A DNA stretch of 64,000 nt, taken from assembly GCF_904067045.1 (NCBI RefSeq), contig NZ_CAJFDC010000036.1:1462468-1526467 (forward strand). The letters run 5' to 3'. This DNA comes from Pseudomonas sp. FEN. Lineage in GTDB: Bacteria > Pseudomonadota > Gammaproteobacteria > Pseudomonadales > Pseudomonadaceae. Under the pieces are notes generated by a model that was not told where the DNA came from, ran no database searches, and saw only the letters and a list, made by a program, of their open reading frames with translations. Within the stretch, counting starts at the first letter, position 1, and each line of letters starts with the position of its first letter. Below are positions 20,043 to 29,743 of this stretch, in pieces. The position numbers were made by a program, and so were the translations under genes.

Positions 20043-22716
20043 AATCAGCCGCGCCGCGTTATTCGGCAAACTCAACAGCGTCGCCTACAAGGCCATCGAA
20101 GCCGCCACGGTGTTCTGCAAGCTGCGGGGCAACCCCTATGTGGAACTGAGCCACTGGCTGCATCAGTTGCTGCAATTGCAGGACTCGGACCTGCACCGCC
20201 TGATCCGCCAGTTCAATCTCGAGCCGGCGCGCCTGGCCCGCGACCTGACCGACGCACTGGACCGCCTGCCGCGCGGCTCGACCTCGATCACCGACCTGTC
20301 GTCCCACGTCGAAGAAGCCGTGGAACGCGGCTGGGTCTACGGCAGCCTGATGTTCGGTGAAAGCCAGGTACGCACCGGCTACCTGATACTCGGCATCCTC
20401 AAGACCCCGAGCCTGCGCCATGCCCTGCTGGCGCTGTCGGCGGAGTTCGACAAGATCAAGGTCGAGGCCTTGAGCGAGCGTTTCGACGAGTACGTCGGTG
20501 ATTCGCCGGAAAACCACCTGGGCGCCAGCGACGGCTTCACCGCCGCCGCGGTACCGGGCGAAGCCAGCGGCGCCATGGCCCCCAGCGCCATGGGCAAGCA
20601 GGAAGCGCTCAAGCGTTTCACCGTCGACCTGACCGAACAGGCCCGCAGCGGCAAGCTCGACCCCATCGTCGGCCGTGACGAAGAGATCCGCCAGTTGGTC
20701 GATATCCTCATGCGTCGGCGCCAGAACAACCCGATCCTCACTGGTGAAGCCGGCGTCGGCAAGACCGCCGTGGTCGAAGGCTTCGCCTTGCGCATCGTCG
20801 CTGGCGACGTGCCGCCGGCCCTCAAGGATGTGGAACTGCGCAGCCTTGATGTCGGCCTGCTGCAAGCCGGTGCGAGCATGAAAGGCGAGTTCGAACAACG
20901 CCTGCGCCAGGTCATCGAAGACGTCCAGGCCTCGCCCAAGCCGATCATCCTGTTTATCGACGAAGCCCACACCCTGGTCGGTGCCGGTGGCGCCGCCGGT
21001 ACCGGTGACGCGGCCAACCTGCTGAAACCCGCCCTGGCCCGTGGCACCCTGCGCACCGTGGCCGCGACCACCTGGGCCGAGTACAAGAAGCACATTGAAA
21101 AAGACCCGGCCCTGACCCGCCGCTTCCAGGTGGTGCAGGTCGCCGAGCCGTCGGAAGACAAGGCCCTGTTGATGATGCGCGGCGTCGCCTCGACCATGGA
21201 GAAACACCACCAGGTGCAGATCCTCGACGAGGCGCTGGAGGCTTCGGTGAAGCTGTCGCACCGCTATATCCCGGCGCGCCAGTTGCCGGACAAATCCGTC
21301 AGCCTGCTGGATACCGCCTGCGCCCGGGTCGCCATCAGCCTGCACGCGGTGCCCGCCGAAGTCGACGACAGCCGCCGGCGTATCGAAGCGCTGGAAATCG
21401 AGTTGCAGATCATTGCCCGCGAGCATGCCATCGGCGTCGATACCGCCGCGCGCCGTAGCAACAGCGAGAACCTACTGAACGCCGAGCGCGAACGCCTGGC
21501 CGAGCTGGAAGTACGCTGGGCCGACGAGAAAGCCCTGGTCGACGAACTGCTCGCCACCCGCGCCGAACTGCGCGAAAGCGCCGGTGTGGTGGACCGCGAG
21601 GCTGGCACTGAACAGAGCCACGTCCTGCGGGAAAAACTGGTCGACCTGCAACGGCGCCTCAGCGCCCTGCAAGGCGAAAGCCCGCTGATCCTGCCGACCG
21701 TGGACTACCAGGCGGTGGCCTCGGTGGTCGCCGACTGGACCGGCATTCCGGTGGGCCGCATGGCTCGCAACGAACTGGAAACCGTGCTCAACCTCGACCA
21801 GCACCTGCAAAAACGCATCATCGGCCAGGACCATGCGCTGCGGATGATCGCCAAGCGCATCCAGACCTCCCGCGCCGGCCTCGACAACCCGAGCAAGCCG
21901 ATCGGCGTGTTCATGCTCGCCGGCACCTCGGGCGTGGGCAAGACCGAAACCGCCCTGGCCCTGGCCGAAGCCATGTATGGCGGTGAGCAGAACGTCATCA
22001 CCATCAACATGAGCGAATTCCAGGAAGCCCATACCGTCTCGACACTCAAAGGTGCCCCGCCCGGCTACGTCGGCTACGGCGAAGGCGGCGTGCTGACCGA
22101 AGCGGTACGACGCAAGCCCTACAGCGTGGTGCTGCTGGACGAGGTAGAAAAGGCTCACCCGGACGTGCACGAGATCTTCTTCCAGGTCTTCGACAAGGGC
22201 GTGATGGAGGACGGCGAAGGCCGGGTGATCGACTTCAAGAACACCCTGATCCTGCTCACCACCAACGCCGGCACCGAACTGATTTCGCACCTGTGCAAGG
22301 ACGCCGACAACGTGCCCGACCCGGAGGAGATCGCCAAGGCCCTGCGCCAGCCGCTGCTGGAGATTTTCCCGCCGGCGTTGCTCGGGCGCCTGGTGACCAT
22401 TCCGTACTACCCGCTGAGCGACAGCATGCTCAAGGCGATCACCCGCTTGCAGTTGGGGCGGATCAAGAAGCGCGTGGAAAGCACCCACAAGGTGGCCTTC
22501 GATTTCGACGACGCGGTGGTCGACCTGATCGTCTCGCGCTGTACCGAGACCGAAAGCGGCGGCCGGATGATCGACACCATCCTGACCAACAGCCTGCTAC
22601 CGGACATGAGCCGCGAATTCCTCACCCGCATGCTCGAGGGCAAGGCGCTGGCGGGGGTGCGGATCAGTGAGCGGGATAACGAATTGCATTACCAGTTCAG
22701 CGACGCGGGCGCCTGA
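20035..22716 (+). CDS. clpV: Type VI secretion AAA+ ATPase TssH/ClpV
   Basis: 893-residue ClpV, the class-1 Clp ATPase that extracts TssC from contracted sheaths and recycles them. It has a Clp N-domain (~1-150), a first AAA+ module with Walker A GEAGVGKT (~239-246), a coiled-coil middle region and a second AAA+ module with Walker A GTSGVGKT (~631-638) and the VLLDEVEKAHPDVHEIFFQ Walker B region. The ATG at 20035 overlaps tssG. It closes the structural part of the rightward operon. Confidence 0.97.
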   Translation: MGEISRAALFGKLNSVAYKAIEAATVFCKLRGNPYVELSHWLHQLLQLQDSDLHRLIRQFNLEPARLARDLTDALDRLPRGSTSITDLSSHVEEAVERGWVYGSLMFGESQVRTGYLILGILKTPSLRHALLALSAEFDKIKVEALSERFDEYVGDSPENHLGASDGFTAAAVPGEASGAMAPSAMGKQEALKRFTVDLTEQARSGKLDPIVGRDEEIRQLVDILMRRRQNNPILTGEAGVGKTAVVEGFALRIVAGDVPPALKDVELRSLDVGLLQAGASMKGEFEQRLRQVIEDVQASPKPIILFIDEAHTLVGAGGAAGTGDAANLLKPALARGTLRTVAATTWAEYKKHIEKDPALTRRFQVVQVAEPSEDKALLMMRGVASTMEKHHQVQILDEALEASVKLSHRYIPARQLPDKSVSLLDTACARVAISLHAVPAEVDDSRRRIEALEIELQIIAREHAIGVDTAARRSNSENLLNAERERLAELEVRWADEKALVDELLATRAELRESAGVVDREAGTEQSHVLREKLVDLQRRLSALQGESPLILPTVDYQAVASVVADWTGIPVGRMARNELETVLNLDQHLQKRIIGQDHALRMIAKRIQTSRAGLDNPSKPIGVFMLAGTSGVGKTETALALAEAMYGGEQNVITINMSEFQEAHTVSTLKGAPPGYVGYGEGGVLTEAVRRKPYSVVLLDEVEKAHPDVHEIFFQVFDKGVMEDGEGRVIDFKNTLILLTTNAGTELISHLCKDADNVPDPEEIAKALRQPLLEIFPPALLGRLVTIPYYPLSDSMLKAITRLQLGRIKKRVESTHKVAFDFDDAVVDLIVSRCTETESGGRMIDTILTNSLLPDMSREFLTRMLEGKALAGVRISERDNELHYQFSDAGA

Positions 22717-22728
22717 GTCTATAGCGAA

Positions 22729-22880
22729 TTGTGGCGAGCGGGCTTGTCGGAACGCCGCACCGCCGCTCTCGACTGCGAAGCAGTCGAAAAACCGGTCACT
22801 TCGGTCTACCTGATACACCGAATTCGCTGGTTTCAGGGGTGCTTCGCACCCCAGCGCGGGCAAGCCCGCTCGCCACAGAG
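22729..22880. repeat. REPIN-like inverted repeat between clpV and vgrG
   Basis: The left arm gtggcgagcgggcttgtcgg and the right arm gcaagcccgctcgccaca are complementary, with a spacer of about 100 nt. A closely related element, including the shared cttgtcggaacgccgca, stands at 62199-62349, so both belong to one repeat family. Confidence 0.85.
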
Positions 22881-22915
22881 GCCCGCCCGGCCACCACAAT
22901 ATCCAGAGATAAGCC

Positions 22916-24847
22916 ATGCTATTCACCCAAGCCACCCGCCTGGCCCAGATCAACAGCCCTCTCGGGCCGGATGTCCTGTTGCTCAAGGATTTCGGCGGCG
23001 GCGAGGAGCTCGGGCGGCTGTTCGACTACGAATTGCACCTGACCTCCAACGACGGCGCCCTGGACCTCAACCAGTTGCTGGGCAAGCCCATGAGCCTGTC
23101 GTTGCAGGTCCAGGGCGGCCTGCGCCACTTCCACGGCATCGTCGCGCGCTGCAGCCAGAACGTCAGCCAGGGCCAGTTCGCCAGCTACTCGGTGACCCTG
23201 CGGCCCTGGCTCTGGCTGCTGACCCGCACCTCCGACTGCCGGATCTTCCAGCACCAGAGCATCCCGCAGATCATCAAGCAGGTGTTCCGCGACCTCGGTT
23301 TCTCCGACTTCGAAGACGCCCTCAGTCAGCCCTACCGCGAGTGGGAATACTGCGTCCAGTACCGCGAAAGCAGCTTCGACTTCGTCAGCCGGCTGATGGA
23401 ACAGGAAGGCATCTACTACTACTTCCGCCACGAGAAGGACCGCCACGTGCTGGTCCTGGCCGATGCCTACGGCGCTCACCACAGCGCCCCGGGCTACGAG
23501 TCGCTGCCCTACTACCCGCCGGACGGCCAGCATCGCGAGCGCGACCACCTCAACGGCTGGCACCTGGCCCAGGAAGTCCAGCCCGGCTCCCTGGAACTCA
23601 ACGACTACGACTTCCAGCGTCCCAGCGCACGGATCGACGTGCGCTCGGCCATGCCACGGCCGCACACCGCCGGCGACTATCCGCTGTACGACTACCCCGG
23701 CACCTATGTGCAGAGCCAGGACGGCGAGCATTACGCGCGCACCCGCATCGAAGCCATCCAGAGCCAGCATGAACGCGTCGAGCTCAACGGTAACGCCCGC
23801 GGCCTGGGCTCCGGGCACCTGTTCAGCCTCACCGGTTTCGGCCGCCAGGACCAGAACCGCGAATACCTGATTGTCGGCGCGCGTTACTATATCGCCCAGG
23901 AAAGCCTGGAAACCGGTGCCACCGCAGCCGGCGCGCAGTTCGAAAGCAGCCTGAGTTGCATTGACGCGCAACAGAGCTTCCGCCCGCTGGCGAACACCGC
24001 GCGGCCCACCGTCAAGGGCCCGCAGACCGCCGTGGTGGTGGGCCCGGCCGGCGAGGAAATCTGGACCGACCAGTTCGGGCGGGTCAAGGTGCACTTCCAC
24101 TGGGACCGTCACGACCAGTCCAACGAAAACAGCTCCTGCTGGATTCGCGTGTCACAAGCCTGGGCCGGCAAGAACTGGGGCTCGATGCAGATTCCGCGGA
24201 TCGGCCAGGAGGTCATCGTCAGCTTCCTCGAGGGCGACCCCGACCGGCCGATCATCACCGGTCGGGTCTACAACGCCGAACAGACGGTGCCTTACGACCT
24301 GCCCGCGAATGCGACCCAGAGCGGCATGAAAAGCCGCTCGAGCAAGGGCGGCACGCCAGCCAACTTCAACGAAATCCGCATGGAAGACAAGAAAGGCGCC
24401 GAGCAGCTGTACATCCATGCCGAGCGCAACCAGGACATCGTGGTCGAGGTCGACGAGAGCCATTCGGTGGGCCACGACCGCAACAAAAGCGTCGGCCACG
24501 ACGAGACGGTGACCATCGGTTCGGTGCGCCTGCGCGCGGTCAAGGATGACGACATCCTGGTGGTCGGCCGCAAGAAGACCGACAGCATCAGCCAGAGCTA
24601 CGTCATCGAGGTCGGCGAAAACCTGCGCCTGGTCTGCGGTGAAAGCGTGCTGGAGTTGAATGCCAGCGGCCAGATCAACCTCAGCGGCGTGCAGATCAGC
24701 TTCCATGCCTCGGGCGATGCCGAATTCAACACCGGCGGCACCCTGCACCTGAACAACGGCGGCGGCCCCGGCGCAGCGCCCGAAGGCCAGGGCGTCAAAG
24801 GCAGCATCGACGCCAGCGTCGAGGCAATGTTCCCCAAGCCCAAATAA
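22916..24847 (+). CDS. vgrG: Type VI secretion spike protein VgrG
   Basis: 643-residue VgrG. The gp27-like part fills the first ~370 residues, followed by the gp5 OB-fold (GPAGEEIWTDQFGRVKVHFH, SSCWIRVSQAWAGKNWGS) and the C-terminal beta-helix ending at residue 643 with no added effector domain. The trimer tips the Hcp tube and carries a PAAR protein; here the cargo should be the Rhs effector encoded two genes downstream. It is 200 nt after clpV, separated by a REPIN. Confidence 0.97.
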   Translation: MLFTQATRLAQINSPLGPDVLLLKDFGGGEELGRLFDYELHLTSNDGALDLNQLLGKPMSLSLQVQGGLRHFHGIVARCSQNVSQGQFASYSVTLRPWLWLLTRTSDCRIFQHQSIPQIIKQVFRDLGFSDFEDALSQPYREWEYCVQYRESSFDFVSRLMEQEGIYYYFRHEKDRHVLVLADAYGAHHSAPGYESLPYYPPDGQHRERDHLNGWHLAQEVQPGSLELNDYDFQRPSARIDVRSAMPRPHTAGDYPLYDYPGTYVQSQDGEHYARTRIEAIQSQHERVELNGNARGLGSGHLFSLTGFGRQDQNREYLIVGARYYIAQESLETGATAAGAQFESSLSCIDAQQSFRPLANTARPTVKGPQTAVVVGPAGEEIWTDQFGRVKVHFHWDRHDQSNENSSCWIRVSQAWAGKNWGSMQIPRIGQEVIVSFLEGDPDRPIITGRVYNAEQTVPYDLPANATQSGMKSRSSKGGTPANFNEIRMEDKKGAEQLYIHAERNQDIVVEVDESHSVGHDRNKSVGHDETVTIGSVRLRAVKDDDILVVGRKKTDSISQSYVIEVGENLRLVCGESVLELNASGQINLSGVQISFHASGDAEFNTGGTLHLNNGGGPGAAPEGQGVKGSIDASVEAMFPKPK

Positions 24848-24862
24848 CGAGACCCGCGAGCC

Positions 24863-25297
24863 ATGACCTACCGCCTCAATGAATTCCAGTTCACCCTGCC
24901 CGAGAGCGAGCTGCTGGACGCCTCGATCAATATCCTCAAGTTCCCGGAGCTGGGCACCTCGCTGATCGTCAGCCGCAGCCAGCTGGCCGAGGGCGAGACC
25001 CTGCAGAGCAACTTCGACGCCCAGCTCAAGCGCCTGGAGCAACAGGTCCAGGAACTGCGCTACCAGCCGGGCCAGGCCGTGCGCCTGGGCGCCGATCAGT
25101 CGGTGGACGGCATCGAACTGCGCAGCCAGTTCAGCAAGGGCGCGGAGAAGGTCTTTCAGTACCAGCTCGCGCTGGTGCTGCCGGGCACCCGCAAGATGCT
25201 CGCCCTGAGCTACGTCAAGGCCGACAAGCTGGGAGATGCCGAAGCCGCGCATTGGGCAACCATCAAGCAGTCCCTGCAATTCGACCGGGTATCGTAA
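24863..25297 (+). CDS. Eag-type effector chaperone (DUF1795/DcrB-like)
   Basis: 144-residue DUF1795 protein. Eag chaperones shield the hydrophobic N-terminal helices of prePAAR effectors and help load them on VgrG. The sequence shows the short DcrB-like fold with MTYRLNEFQFTLPESELLD and the LVLPGTRKMLALSYVKA strand-helix end. Its place between vgrG and an Rhs effector with prePAAR and membrane helices is exactly the known eag position. No signal peptide is present, so it is cytoplasmic. Confidence 0.9.
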   Translation: MTYRLNEFQFTLPESELLDASINILKFPELGTSLIVSRSQLAEGETLQSNFDAQLKRLEQQVQELRYQPGQAVRLGADQSVDGIELRSQFSKGAEKVFQYQLALVLPGTRKMLALSYVKADKLGDAEAAHWATIKQSLQFDRVS

Positions 25298-25309
25298 CGA
25301 GCGCCATGC

Positions 25310-28300
25310 ATGTCTGACGCACTGTGGGCCGCCCGGCTGGGCGATGGACTGTCCCATACCTCGATGATGGCCGATATCCTCGGCGGCGTACTGGAGGTGG
25401 CGGCCAATGTGGCGATTACCGCCCTGGCCACCGCCGCCGTGGTTGCCGCCACCGGGATCACGGTCGCCACCGGCGGGCTGGGCGCCTGTGTGCTGGGCGC
25501 GGTGGTCGGGGTCATTGTCGGCGTGGCGATGAGCAAGACCGGTGCCGACAAGGGCCTGAGCAAGATGTGCGAGGACATCGGCAACAGCCTTTTTCCGCCC
25601 ACGGTGCAGGCCAATATCCTCAGCGGCTCCACCAATACCCTGATCAACTCGATTCCCGCTGCCCGCGCTGCCGGTGCGGTGCCGTCCCATGTCGCCCCGG
25701 CGGGTACGCCCGAGAGCGAAGAGGCCGCTCCCGCCGAGGGCGACAAGGCCGAGGAGCCGGGCTTCCTCGACATGGCCAAGGGCTTTTTCTCGCAGATGTG
25801 GCGGCCCACGGTGGCGACTCCGGCACCCGGCGCGGTGCCCAAGCCGCTGGACCTGGTGACCTGCATGAAGCATCCGCCGATGCCACCGCAGTTTCTTGCC
25901 GAGGGCTCGGAAAAAGTCAGTATCAACGGTCAGCCCGCCGTGCGCAGTGGCGACCGCAGTACCTGTGATGCCAGCGTGGTTTCGGCCGGACTGATCTCAC
26001 CCAACGTGACCATTGGCGGCGGTTCGGTGGTGGTGCGCGAGATCCGCAGCGGCAAGACTCCGGGCGTTGGTCTGGCGATCACCGCGCTGCTGATGCTCAA
26101 GGGCAGCAAGGGCAAGTTCCTCAGCAACCTGCCGTGCATGCTGCTGGCGGGGGTCAACTCCTTCGTCACCAGCCAGGCCATCGGCGCACTGACCAACGCC
26201 ATCGCCGGCTCGCCGAACCCGGTACATGCCGCCACGGGTGCCAAGGTGCTGGGCGGTGAAGACGAGCTGGATTTTGTCCTGCCCGGCATCCTGCCCATCG
26301 ACTGGCAGCGTTTCTACAACAGTCGCGATGAGCGTCGCGACACGTTGCTCGGCACGGGTTGGAGCCTGCCCTATGAAATCGGTGTGCGCATCGAGGCGCA
26401 TCCCGAAGGCGGCGAGCGGCTGATCTATACCGATGAACAGGCGCGGCGTATCGATATGGGCTCGATCCCGTTGGGCGGCGCGGTGTTCAGTCCGGGGGAA
26501 GGTCTGGCCGTGCGGCGCAATGGCAACGGACAACTGTTGATCGAGAGCGATGACGGCGTATATCGCTTGTTCGAGCCGACCCTCGCCGATCCTTCGGCCT
26601 TGCGCCTGAGCCAGTTAGGCGACCGCAATGACAACCGGATCCACCTCGACTACGACGAGTCGGGGCGCTTGGTTCGGCTGCGCGACACCTTCGATCTGCT
26701 GCAGGTGGAGCTGATCTACAGCGCCCAGTGGCCCCGGCGGGTCAGCCAGATCGAGCGGTTGTACCCCGATCAACAGCGTGAGGTACTGGTCAGCTACGCC
26801 TACGACCGCAGCGGCGACCTGGCCGAAGTTCGCGACAGCCTGGGACAGGTGCAACGACGCTTCGCCTACGATAACGGGCGGCGGATGGTCGAGCACCAAC
26901 TGCCCACCGGGCTGCGCTGTTTCTATCAGTGGGCGCTGATCGAGAACCTTGAGTGGCGGGTAGTACGGCACTGGACCGATGATGGCGATGAGTATCTATT
27001 CGACTACGACCTGAGCAGCGGCACCACCCGTATCACCGACGGATTGAAGCGCATGAGTCACCGCCGTTGGAGCCGGCAGCAGCAGATTACCGAATATACC
27101 GACAATCTCGGTCAGACCTGGAAATTCGAGTGGAACGACGAGCGCCAACTGCTTGGTGCCACCGATCCCCAGGGCGGGCGGCACCAGTTCAGCTACGACG
27201 AAGCGGGCAACCTCAGTGCCAGCGTCGACCCGCTGGGGCGCAGTGAGTCGACCTTGTGGCTGGAACATTGGTCTTTGCCATTGGTGGAAACCGACGCGGC
27301 GGGCAGCAGTTGGCAGTACCGCTATGACCCGCGCGGCAACTGCACCCACGAGACCGATCCGCTGGGACAGGTCACTCAATACCGTTTCGATGCCCAGGGC
27401 CAGGTGGTCGAGATCATCGACGCCACCGGTAAAAGCAAAACCTTGCAGTGGAACGACCTCGGGCAGTTGATTCGTCATATCGACTGCTCGGGCTCGCCGA
27501 CTACCTTCAGCTACGACCGGCGCGGTCATCTGCAGGTGGTCACCGATGCCCTCGGCGAACGCGTGACCTATCAGCACGATGCCCAGGGTCGCCTGTTGCA
27601 GAGCCAGTTACCGGATGGTCGCGTCGAACAGTACCTGCGTGACGGCAGCGGCCAACTCACCGGCTATGTCGACCCGGCCGGGCACAGCACCGGCTATCAG
27701 TACGACCGGCGCGGCCAGGTGCGCCAGCGCATCGATGCCCATGGCCGGCAGGTGCAATTCGGCTACGACGCCTATGGGCGTTTACAGACGCTGACCAACG
27801 AGAATGGCGAGAGCTATCGCTTTGCCTGGGATGCCGGCGACCGCCTTACCGAACAACGCGATCTCGACGGCAGCGCCCGGTGTTATGGCTATGACGTGCT
27901 GGATAACGCAATCCGCGTGGAATACGTTCCAGCACCGTTTGGCAATGGGCTGGCGCTGGTGCCGGCTCAACCGGTAGCGCCCATCGTTCATCAGTTGGAA
28001 CGCGACAAGGCGGGTCGGCTGATTGCCAAGGTCACCGACGATGGGCGTACCGAGTACGCCTACGACGCGCTGGACCAACTCACCACCATCACCTTTACCG
28101 ACAACGACGGTAACGAACAAAAGCTCGGCTTTGCCTATGACGCCCTGGGTCAGTTGCTGGAAGAACAGAGCGCGGCGGGCAGCCTGCGGCATCACTACGA
28201 TGAGCTGGGCAATCTGCTCCAGACGCAGTTGCCGGACGGGCGTTGGCTCAACCGGCTGTACTACGGCAGCGGGCATCTGCACCAGATCAACCTGGATGGC

Positions 28301-29743
28301 CGGGTCATCAGCGACTTCGAGCGCGACCGCCTGCACCGTGAGGTATCGCGCACCCAGGGTCAGCTCAGCACCCGCAGTGAGTACGACCGTGTTGGACGTC
28401 TGCGCTCGCGTTTGCGCCGCCCCTCCAGCCAACCGCCGGCACTGCCGGCACCCGCGCAAAAGTATTTCGACTACGACCCCAGCGACAACCTGATCGGCCG
28501 CCTCGACCGCCAGCCACGCCGCGACCAACGTCAGTTGCTGCATTACGACGCCACGGGACGGATTATCGCCAGCCAGGACAGCGTCCAGGGCCAAAGCGAA
28601 ACCTTCGCCTACGACGCCGCCGCCAACCTGCTGGACGGCCCGTCAGCCAGTGCCGGGCTGGTGGTGCACAACAAGCTGCTGACCTATCAGGACAAGCGTT
28701 ATCGCTACGATGCCTTTGGGCGGATGGTCGAGAAACGCAGCGGCAGTCATCGGCTGCAGCGCTTTGCCTATGACGCCGAGCACCGGTTGATCGAGGTGCG
28801 CAACCAGGACGGTGCGCGGGAAACGATTGTGCGCATGAGCTACGATCCGTTGGGGCGACGTATCGGCAAGACCGAGCACGACAACCATGGCTATCGGTTG
28901 GGCGAAACGCGCTTTACCTGGGATGGACTGCGCTTGTTGCAGGAGCATCGCAATAGCCAGACCAGCCTGTATCTGTATGCCGATGACGGCTATGAACCGC
29001 TGGCTCGGGTAGATGGCAGTGGTGCGTTGCAGAAAGTCCGTTATTACCATAACGACCTGAGCGGCCTGCCCGAGCAACTGACCGAAGCCGATGGTGCCAC
29101 AGTGTGGCAGGCCCGCTATCGGGTCTGGGGCAACACCCTTGAAGAGATACGCGAACCCTATTACATCGAGGAACAGAACCTGCGCTTCCAGGGCCAGTAC
29201 CTGGACCGGGAGACTGGGCTGCACTACAACACGTTCCGGTTTTATGATCCGGATGTGGGGCGGTTTACGACGCCGGATCCGATTGGATTGGCGGGAGGGT
29301 TAAACCTCTACCAATATGCGCCGAACCCGTTTGGGTGGCTGGATCCATGGGGATGGGCCCCATGCAGTACTACAACCAAAAAACTTCAGGCTCATGCTAA
29401 TGCAGCTAAAAAAGCCGTGTACCGCAACCCGCAGCGCTCATTGACGATGAAACAAAGGGCGGCGGTAAAGCGAGCCTACGATAGAGGTGACTTAGGTCAG
29501 GCACACTCCCGCTACCGTCGCTATGTCGGCCAGCGGATCGATGCCGAGTTCAAACGCAGAGTGCTGGCTGATCCATCACTTGCGCACTTGAATGTATCGA
29601 AATCAGGTCAACGTCTACCGGATGTGTATGATCCAAAAAGCAAAGCCTGGTGGGATCTGACAACCAAGGCAGACTGGGCCAGAGGCACACATCAGCGGCG
29701 CTATGGCGACTGGGGAAATGGTTATGAAGGAGTGACATGGTGA
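25310..29743 (+). CDS. Rhs/PAAR type VI effector with C-terminal putative nuclease toxin (Rhs1)
   Basis: 1477-residue Rhs effector. The N-terminus has the prePAAR motif AARLGDGLSHTS, a hydrophobic helical block (~25-75) and a PAAR domain (~185-265). The Rhs/YD-repeat shell covers ~290-1340 and ends in the DPIG...DPWG self-cleavage region (~residues 1325-1347). The ~130-residue tip (ending DWGNGYEGVTW) shows GQRIDAEFKRRVLADPSL, then PDVYDP and WWDLTTK. This spacing of PD with a later acidic residue and Lys suggests a restriction-endonuclease-fold nuclease; the family is not certain. GC content drops at the tip. The stop overlaps the immunity gene by several bases. Confidence 0.93.
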   Translation: MSDALWAARLGDGLSHTSMMADILGGVLEVAANVAITALATAAVVAATGITVATGGLGACVLGAVVGVIVGVAMSKTGADKGLSKMCEDIGNSLFPPTVQANILSGSTNTLINSIPAARAAGAVPSHVAPAGTPESEEAAPAEGDKAEEPGFLDMAKGFFSQMWRPTVATPAPGAVPKPLDLVTCMKHPPMPPQFLAEGSEKVSINGQPAVRSGDRSTCDASVVSAGLISPNVTIGGGSVVVREIRSGKTPGVGLAITALLMLKGSKGKFLSNLPCMLLAGVNSFVTSQAIGALTNAIAGSPNPVHAATGAKVLGGEDELDFVLPGILPIDWQRFYNSRDERRDTLLGTGWSLPYEIGVRIEAHPEGGERLIYTDEQARRIDMGSIPLGGAVFSPGEGLAVRRNGNGQLLIESDDGVYRLFEPTLADPSALRLSQLGDRNDNRIHLDYDESGRLVRLRDTFDLLQVELIYSAQWPRRVSQIERLYPDQQREVLVSYAYDRSGDLAEVRDSLGQVQRRFAYDNGRRMVEHQLPTGLRCFYQWALIENLEWRVVRHWTDDGDEYLFDYDLSSGTTRITDGLKRMSHRRWSRQQQITEYTDNLGQTWKFEWNDERQLLGATDPQGGRHQFSYDEAGNLSASVDPLGRSESTLWLEHWSLPLVETDAAGSSWQYRYDPRGNCTHETDPLGQVTQYRFDAQGQVVEIIDATGKSKTLQWNDLGQLIRHIDCSGSPTTFSYDRRGHLQVVTDALGERVTYQHDAQGRLLQSQLPDGRVEQYLRDGSGQLTGYVDPAGHSTGYQYDRRGQVRQRIDAHGRQVQFGYDAYGRLQTLTNENGESYRFAWDAGDRLTEQRDLDGSARCYGYDVLDNAIRVEYVPAPFGNGLALVPAQPVAPIVHQLERDKAGRLIAKVTDDGRTEYAYDALDQLTTITFTDNDGNEQKLGFAYDALGQLLEEQSAAGSLRHHYDELGNLLQTQLPDGRWLNRLYYGSGHLHQINLDGRVISDFERDRLHREVSRTQGQLSTRSEYDRVGRLRSRLRRPSSQPPALPAPAQKYFDYDPSDNLIGRLDRQPRRDQRQLLHYDATGRIIASQDSVQGQSETFAYDAAANLLDGPSASAGLVVHNKLLTYQDKRYRYDAFGRMVEKRSGSHRLQRFAYDAEHRLIEVRNQDGARETIVRMSYDPLGRRIGKTEHDNHGYRLGETRFTWDGLRLLQEHRNSQTSLYLYADDGYEPLARVDGSGALQKVRYYHNDLSGLPEQLTEADGATVWQARYRVWGNTLEEIREPYYIEEQNLRFQGQYLDRETGLHYNTFRFYDPDVGRFTTPDPIGLAGGLNLYQYAPNPFGWLDPWGWAPCSTTTKKLQAHANAAKKAVYRNPQRSLTMKQRAAVKRAYDRGDLGQAHSRYRRYVGQRIDAEFKRRVLADPSLAHLNVSKSGQRLPDVYDPKSKAWWDLTTKADWARGTHQRRYGDWGNGYEGVTW